A DNA stretch of 64,000 bases, from contig CAXXPU010000018.1 in the NCBI GenBank assembly GCA_963666875.2, positions 1-64,000 on the forward strand, given 5' to 3'. The position numbers and the translations under genes are program-made. The DNA is from G963662655 sp963666875. Lineage in GTDB: Bacteria; Cloacimonadota; Cloacimonadia; Cloacimonadales; JAIOQZ01. Each line of letters begins with the position of its first letter. Within the stretch, counting starts at the first letter, position 1. This document shows, piece by piece, positions 59,073 through 64,000 of this stretch. The notes under the pieces were generated by a model. It had not been told where the DNA came from and did no database searches. It saw only the letters and a list, made by a program, of their open reading frames with translations.

Positions 59073-60670
59073 CAGATAATCGTATCCTTCTTGTAGTTGA
59101 CGTCGTCGCGATTGGGATAATCGATATTGTAATGCAGACCGCGACTCTCCTTACGAGCAAGCGCGGACTGGATGATGGCACTGGCGACGATCGCCATATT
59201 ACGGGTTTCAATCACTTCGCGCCGTACGCTGTTGTGATTGTAGAAGTTGTTGATCTCCGTATAGATATTGTACATGCGATGCCGCGCGTACTTGAGCAGC
59301 CGTTTCGATCGCGTGATCCCCACGTATCCCTGCATGATATTCTTGATGCTTTGCCGGTTGTGCGAGATGACGACCCACTCATTCTCGTTGTAGGTGCCTA
59401 CGTCCTGCCATTCCGGGATCTCCGGGAAATCGACATCCTCCATGTTGGACGGATGCCGGCTGGCTCTAAGCGACGTTACCAGCCCCTCCAGAAGCGAATT
59501 GGATGCCAGGCGGTTCGCGCCATGCAGACCGATGCAGGCGACCTCGCCCGAAGCGAAGAGGTTCTTCACGTCGGTCAGACCGTCCTGCGTGGTCAGCACA
59601 CCGCCGCAAAAATAGTGCGCTGCGGGTGTGACTGGGATAGGTTCTCTGGTCATGTCGATCTGCTGTTCCCTACACTTGCGGTAGATGTTCGGGAAATGGT
59701 TCTCGATCTTTTCTTTCGAGAGTCCCGTCGCGTCCAGCAGCAGGTGGCTTGCACCGCTTTTCTTCAGCTCGAAGTCCATTGCTCTGGACACAACGTCGCG
59801 CGGCGCCAGACTGCCCATCTCGTGGTAGTTTTTCATGAACGTGCTTCCATCCGGGAGCTTCAAAACTGCCCCTTCCCCACGTAGCGCTTCGGTAACCAGG
59901 AAAGGTTTCCCGATCAGCGAATAGAACACGGTGGGATGGAACTGGATAAATTCCATGTTGACCAGTCGCGCGCCGGCCAGCCTCGCCATCGCGAAACCGT
60001 CGCCGGTGCAGACATCCGGATTGGTGGTATGCGCATAAACTTGTGCACCGCCGCCAGTGGCGAGCATCGTTTTCTTAGCGCGGAAGGCCTCGATTTCTCC
60101 CGTCTTTTCGTCCAGTGCATAGGCTCCCCAGCAGGAGACGCCCGGGATAAAGCCTTTCTCGTTCAGCACGTGGTGCTGCGTGATCAGGTCAATCGCGGTA
60201 TAGTTTTCGTAAATCGTGATATTGGGATTGCTCTTTACCGTATTGATCAGCGCTTTCATGATCTCGTGACCTGTCGAATCGGCGTAGTGTACCACCCGCT
60301 TCTGCGAATGACCGCCCTCGCGGGTCAGATCGAGATTTTCCATCGAACGCTGGATGTGGTCGTCGATCATGGTGAAGCTGGTTCCGATCTTCATCAGGTA
60401 ATCGATCGCCTGCGGACCATCCTCCACGATCGTGTGTATGATCGGCAGCTTGCCAAGCTCCGATCCCGCTTTGTATGTATCGATTACATGTTCTTCGAAT
60501 GTGTCGTGTTCACTCACCACCGCGGCGATTCCGCCCTGCGCAAAATCGGTGGCGCCATCGGCGAGCGTCTTCTTGGTCAGAAGGGCGACGTTGCCGATCT
60601 TCGAGACTTCCTGAGCATAGACAAGCCCGGATATTCCGCTGCCAATTACCAGAAAATCAAAGCATTTCAT
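59072..60670 (-). CDS. nadB: L-aspartate oxidase
   Basis: 532-residue FAD enzyme of NAD synthesis: aspartate to iminoaspartate. FAD motif VIGSGISGLVYAQEV at the N-terminus, GGIAAVVSEHDTFEEHVIDT, HARRxx-type substrate region (REGGHSQKRVVHYADSTG), AAHYFCGGVLTTQDG and ASGEVACIGLHGANRLASNSLLEGLV. No nadA or nadC in the window. In an anaerobe fumarate would be the electron acceptor instead of oxygen. Confidence 0.94.
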   Translation of the reverse strand: MKCFDFLVIGSGISGLVYAQEVSKIGNVALLTKKTLADGATDFAQGGIAAVVSEHDTFEEHVIDTYKAGSELGKLPIIHTIVEDGPQAIDYLMKIGTSFTMIDDHIQRSMENLDLTREGGHSQKRVVHYADSTGHEIMKALINTVKSNPNITIYENYTAIDLITQHHVLNEKGFIPGVSCWGAYALDEKTGEIEAFRAKKTMLATGGGAQVYAHTTNPDVCTGDGFAMARLAGARLVNMEFIQFHPTVFYSLIGKPFLVTEALRGEGAVLKLPDGSTFMKNYHEMGSLAPRDVVSRAMDFELKKSGASHLLLDATGLSKEKIENHFPNIYRKCREQQIDMTREPIPVTPAAHYFCGGVLTTQDGLTDVKNLFASGEVACIGLHGANRLASNSLLEGLVTSLRASRHPSNMEDVDFPEIPEWQDVGTYNENEWVVISHNRQSIKNIMQGYVGITRSKRLLKYARHRMYNIYTEINNFYNHNSVRREVIETRNMAIVASAIIQSALARKESRGLHYNIDYPNRDDVNYKKDTII

Positions 60671-60682
60671 AGTAGAATCCTT

Positions 60683-61129
60683 TCATGCCGGGCGCGTTTC
60701 AGTGTCCAGCATCATTACAATCGCGTCCTCATCCGGACGCACATAGTACTTCTTGCGGACTCCCACAATAATGAATCCGCTCTTCTCGTACAGCTTTCTT
60801 GCAGCTATATTGCTCTGCCTCACTTCGAGGAAGAAAAAGCGACTCCCCAAGGCATGCTCGCGCTCGATCAGCCATTCGAGAAATCGACTCGCAAGCCCTC
60901 TACGCTGCTGATCCGAGCGAATCGCGATGTTGGCGATCTGACACTCGTCCAGCACCTTGTAGGAGCACAGATAACCGAGTACCGTGTCGCCTTCGACCAT
61001 CACCCAGCCGCTGTTGTTCGAGATATCCGCACGCATCGAATTCTCCGACCACGGATTGGAGAACAATTCTCTCTCCAAATGCATAACCTGTTCCAGATCG
61101 GACTCTATCATATTGCGGATGGTTATCAT
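60683..61129 (-). CDS. rimI: Ribosomal-protein-alanine N-acetyltransferase (RimI-type GNAT)
   Basis: 148 residues. GNAT fold with acetyl-CoA site IAIRSDQQRRGLASRFLEWLI and FLEVRQSNIAARKLYEKSGF. The early HLERELFSNPWSENSM is typical for RimI. Located 12 nt after nadB upstream start on the same strand, in the long operon. Confidence 0.9.
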   Translation of the reverse strand: MITIRNMIESDLEQVMHLERELFSNPWSENSMRADISNNSGWVMVEGDTVLGYLCSYKVLDECQIANIAIRSDQQRRGLASRFLEWLIEREHALGSRFFFLEVRQSNIAARKLYEKSGFIIVGVRKKYYVRPDEDAIVMMLDTETRPA

Positions 61130-61135
61130 AGTACG

Positions 61136-62659
61136 TCAGTAGGTCAGCTTTTGGCCGGGATAAATCATCACGACCGTGTTTCCCCCGTTCTTTTTAACCT
61201 TCAGGTTATTCGTCTTGATCAGGTGGCTCGAACTGACCTTGAGCTTCTGCGCGATCGAGCTGATCGAATCGCCTTTCTTCACTACATAGACCCCTCCGGA
61301 ACCACCGCCGCTGCCATTGCCGGATGTGCCGTGAAGCTTCAGCTTCTGTCCCGGATAAATCGTGTCGTTCTTCAAATTATTTGCGGCCTTGATGTTCGCG
61401 ACTGTCGTCTTGTACTTGCGCGCGATGTTGTAGAGGTTGTCGCCCTTTTGGACGGTGTGATACTTGAAATATCCGCTGTTTTTCTCCTGGAATTTCTTTT
61501 CGATATTCGCCACTTCCGATCCGCTCGGAGCGCTTTCTTTCGGCAGCAGAATATCGAATTCTCCCGGAGGCAACACCACTTCGTTGATTGGCGTGTATTT
61601 CGTGCGCTTGGTTTGGTAGATCTCGATCCACGGATTGTATTCCACTACCTTGCTGACCGTCGTGCCCTGCGCCTTTGCCCAGTCGTCGATCTTGTAATGA
61701 CCCTTCAGGACAAGCTTCACGCTGCGTGTCTGATCCAGGAGCGACTGCTCGCGATCGAACTTCTTGCCGAAGATCGTCTCTTCGTTCTCGAAGATCATCT
61801 TGATCGCTACCGCGCGCCAGACGTAGCGGTTGGTCTCATCGACGCGCATGATGAGGTTGAAGAAATCGGTTCCACCCTGGTTCTTGATCTCGCGGATGAT
61901 CGCGCCCGGGCCGGCGTTGTATGCAGCCATAGCCAATAGCCAGTCGTCCGCGCCGTATTCTTTCAACTGCGCTTTCGCGTTCTTCAGATACTGCGCCGCG
62001 GCGACGGTCGATTTGAAGACGTTCCGACGCTCATCGACAAAGCTATCGACCTTCAGACTGTAGCCCTTCGCCGTCGTTTTCATGAACTGCCACGGTCCCA
62101 TCGCGCCCACCCACGACTTGGCCATCGTGTTCAGTCCGCTCTCCGCGATCGCCAGGTACTTCGTGTCCAAGGGAACGCCCTGCTCCGCGAAGATCGAATC
62201 GAACACCGGGAAATACGTCCCGCTCTTCGGCAGGAAGCGGTGCGCCGATTTCAGCTCGTTCTGGTAAATCTCCTCGAACTTGGCGTAAATCCGGTCGTTG
62301 TGCAGGCGAAAGGTCGTTCCCGCAAAGACGATCGAGTCCGGGATCATGAAATCGGTGCAGACCGCGACGCGGCTGTTCGATGTCTCCAATTCCATGCTCA
62401 GCGAATCAACCTGGAATTGCAGGCTATCCACCATGCGCTGAAGCCGCAGGATCAACTCCTGGTTCGGATCCTCATCTGCGACGACTGTATCGGTCGCAGT
62501 TTCCTGGGCAATCTCCGGCTCTTCGGCAGGCTCTTCGGCGTCGAGACGGTAATACGTCTGCACGCCGGTACAGGCAGTAACAAGCAGGATGATCGTAAGG
62601 GTCGCGAGAATGTAAAAAAAGTGTTTTCGATCAGGTTTCTTGATTGTAGTAAAGATCAT
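61136..62659 (-). CDS. Membrane-bound lytic transglycosylase with two LysM domains (MltD-like)
   Basis: 507 residues. Lipoprotein-like leader (ILATLTIILLVTAC). Glu/Asp-rich linker, coiled segment (70-95). SLT catalytic domain with Glu in YLAIAESGLNTMAKSWVGAMGPWQFM (about 175-200). C-terminal LysM repeats: YHTVQKGDNLYNIARKYKTT...YPGQKLKL and VYVVKKGDSISSIAQKLK...YPGQKLTY. Cuts peptidoglycan strands. Overlaps the end of the rfbB-like gene by 29 nt. Confidence 0.92.
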   Translation of the reverse strand: MIFTTIKKPDRKHFFYILATLTIILLVTACTGVQTYYRLDAEEPAEEPEIAQETATDTVVADEDPNQELILRLQRMVDSLQFQVDSLSMELETSNSRVAVCTDFMIPDSIVFAGTTFRLHNDRIYAKFEEIYQNELKSAHRFLPKSGTYFPVFDSIFAEQGVPLDTKYLAIAESGLNTMAKSWVGAMGPWQFMKTTAKGYSLKVDSFVDERRNVFKSTVAAAQYLKNAKAQLKEYGADDWLLAMAAYNAGPGAIIREIKNQGGTDFFNLIMRVDETNRYVWRAVAIKMIFENEETIFGKKFDREQSLLDQTRSVKLVLKGHYKIDDWAKAQGTTVSKVVEYNPWIEIYQTKRTKYTPINEVVLPPGEFDILLPKESAPSGSEVANIEKKFQEKNSGYFKYHTVQKGDNLYNIARKYKTTVANIKAANNLKNDTIYPGQKLKLHGTSGNGSGGGSGGVYVVKKGDSISSIAQKLKVSSSHLIKTNNLKVKKNGGNTVVMIYPGQKLTY

Positions 62660-63650
62660 AATATTCCATATACTTTCCGGATTCGAGTTCCTGAATCCAT
62701 TCGGTGTGATTTCGATACCATTCGATGGTTTGCAAAAGTCCGTCCTCCAGCAGGATACGCGGTTTCCAACCGAGGTTTCGCCGGATACGCGAAGTATCGA
62801 TGGCGAACCGCCTGGGCAACGGCATTTTCTTCCGGATATAATTGATCGGGTGCTCGGGTTCGTCCAGCATGTTTAAAATCTTGCGGATCAGTACCGCCGT
62901 CTCGATCTCCGATTCGGCGCCGACGTTGTAAGTCTCGCCGTCTTCACCGCTCTCCAGAACCGCGTCGATCGCCGAGCAGACATCGAAGATGTGGATGAAA
63001 TCGCGCGTGGTCATCGCGTTGGCGACAAGCCGGATCTCCTGTTCCTTCAGAACGCCACAGATCACCGCCGCGATCAGTTTGTCCGGGAACTGGAACGGTC
63101 CGTAGGCGCTGGTGCAGCGGATGATACTGATGGGGACGTTGTCGTCTTCGCTAACCGCGTGCCATAGCATCTCGGCAGAAGCCTTACTCGCCGAATAAAC
63201 ATTGATCGGCGACAGCGGGGAATCCTCACCGTTACGATGATGTCCCGACGAGATACCGTAAACCTCTTCCGTCGATAGAAATACGCATTTCTGCGGTGAA
63301 TGCGCCAGCACTTGCAAGATAATATTGTGTGTGCCGACGATGTTCGTGTGGACGAATGAATCCGGATTGGCGATGTAGCGATCGGTGTACATCTCCGCGG
63401 CAAAGTGCATCACGATGTCCGGATTGAAGCGGTCGAAGACGTCCTCGACATCCCGCGGATCGGTGATATCGCCCCGTACGAAGTAGTAGTTCGGGTGGTT
63501 GGCGAGGCTGGAGAGGTTGGAAAGGTTCGCAGCCGCAGTCAGCTTGTCGAAGTTGATGATCTTCATGTCGGTCCGGTTGTTGAGCAGATAGCGGATGTAG
63601 TTCGACCCGATAAAGCCTGCACCGCCCGTTACCAGCATGATCTTCGGCAT
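62631..63650 (-). CDS. NAD-dependent nucleotide-sugar dehydratase (dTDP-glucose 4,6-dehydratase-like)
   Basis: 339 residues. Extended SDR: MLVTGGAGFIGSNYIRYL (NAD), catalytic region YSASKASAEMLWHA with the YxxxK motif, preceded by STEEVYG with T/S. NDP-sugar site near GPFQFPDKLI. Shape fits RfbB (TTEEVYG) very well, but whether dTDP-glucose or another sugar is used is not shown. First gene of the rfbB - LysM - rimI - nadB - tmk - prc - ctpA run. Confidence 0.88.
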   Translation of the reverse strand: MPKIMLVTGGAGFIGSNYIRYLLNNRTDMKIINFDKLTAAANLSNLSSLANHPNYYFVRGDITDPRDVEDVFDRFNPDIVMHFAAEMYTDRYIANPDSFVHTNIVGTHNIILQVLAHSPQKCVFLSTEEVYGISSGHHRNGEDSPLSPINVYSASKASAEMLWHAVSEDDNVPISIIRCTSAYGPFQFPDKLIAAVICGVLKEQEIRLVANAMTTRDFIHIFDVCSAIDAVLESGEDGETYNVGAESEIETAVLIRKILNMLDEPEHPINYIRKKMPLPRRFAIDTSRIRRNLGWKPRILLEDGLLQTIEWYRNHTEWIQELESGKYMEYYDLYYNQET

Positions 63651-63819
63651 ACGTTTCCTTCCTCGAAAATTTCCTCAATACAACTAAACATGACCAGCCC
63701 ACGCCGACATTTTGTCAATCTTAAATTCGACGTCATTGTTTCAGCTACCGAATGTGACGAGCACAGAAAGCCTCTTCAGAATGTTGGAATTGGTTTACAT
63801 GATGTATATTAAAAAGAAC

Positions 63820-64000
63820 TTATTCTTTATTCCTCGCGAAGAACATCCGCATCGAGCCTTTACCCTTTACCTCGTACGACTCGCGCTCGACGAATTCGAC
63901 GGTTTCGTTCAACTCGGGATCGCCGTACAGGATAGCGAAGGCGTGCTCCGAGATGTTGATCTGCATGGGTTCGGAGAGGTTCTCCATGCGTGATGCGGTG
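63820..64000 (-). CDS. C-terminal end of a class III adenylate/guanylate cyclase (cut by window edge)
   Basis: The last 59 residues are visible: TASRMENLSEPMQINISEHA, then YEVKGKGSMRMFFARNKE and stop at 63820. The (N)TASRMEN and INISE and KGKG phrases are the conserved end of the CHD cyclase domain, including the Asn/Arg that hold the substrate ribose and transition state. The rest lies outside the window. Confidence 0.85.
   Translation of the reverse strand, partial: TASRMENLSEPMQINISEHAFAILYGDPELNETVEFVERESYEVKGKGSMRMFFARNKE

Noticed and set aside
59936..61939. 667-codon open frame on the plus strand
   Set aside because: It is antisense to nadB, rimI and the LysM transglycosylase, all with clear family motifs; it has no motif or start signal.

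Overview
The window is a bacterial chromosome fragment with about 45 protein genes, one complete rRNA operon (16S, tRNA-Ile, tRNA-Ala, 23S, 5S) and two further tRNAs. Lipoprotein-type leaders, a beta-barrel protein, tail-specific proteases, PBP1A and a LysM transglycosylase point to a Gram-negative cell envelope. The [NiFe]-hydrogenase/heterodisulfide-reductase set, the ferredoxin-dependent 2-oxoacid oxidoreductase and the radical-SAM RlmN point to an anaerobe. The mix (PSP1/YaaT protein, GlmU-like nucleotidyltransferase, Gx transporter, duplicated ThyX-like protein, PEGA-domain protein) suggests an uncultured phylum near the FCB group, such as Cloacimonadota and relatives. I could not place the 16S more precisely by eye.

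Layout. Positions 1-5537 hold a DUF6485 protein, rluD, a HAMP/PAS membrane protein, trkA/trkH potassium uptake and adk. Positions 5901-15653 are one minus-strand energy cluster, korDABC-hdrCBA-mvhDGA plus a hydrogenase maturation protease. It encodes a hydrogenase-heterodisulfide reductase electron-bifurcating complex physically joined to 2-oxoglutarate-type ferredoxin oxidoreductase. Positions 15980-19587 hold an ABC permease and binding protein without an ATPase and a PEGA-repeat protein. Positions 19833-24996 hold the rRNA operon; its 16S and 23S carry hairpin insertions with the same outer stem. Positions 25240-39552 hold housekeeping genes (serS, tpiA, thyX-like, deoC, rlmN, PSP1, PBP1A and others) and tRNA-Leu. 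Positions 40013-47401 hold a beta-propeller-like lipoprotein and, on the plus strand, a three-gene phosphorelay. Positions 47495-50562 are an accessory patch: a broken nucleobase permease, DnaA-box-like sites, an IS110-family element with a candidate bridge-RNA region, an outer-membrane barrel gene and a transposase remnant. Positions 50724-64000 hold tRNA-Pro, yjbQ, a SNF2 helicase and a tight operon rfbB-like - LysM transglycosylase - rimI - nadB - tmk - prc - ctpA, then the end of a class III cyclase.

Sequence quality. Six otherwise normal genes (DUF6485, rluD, trkA, tpiA, a lipoprotein, a beta-propeller protein) are each broken by one or two apparent single-base insertions. Where they could be localised, most lie in short homopolymers. 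Removing them restores full-length, family-like proteins, so most are probably sequencing or assembly errors. A seventh locus has an in-frame UGA, and a permease fragment has a frameshift plus loss of its C-terminal part.

How the genes work together. The central cluster most plausibly lets the cell oxidise H2 and split its electrons, reducing ferredoxin and a second acceptor through HdrBC. The ferredoxin could then drive, or be regenerated by, the 2-oxoacid oxidoreductase in the same operon. What HdrBC reduces in a bacterium without an obvious coenzyme M/B system is the main open biological question here.
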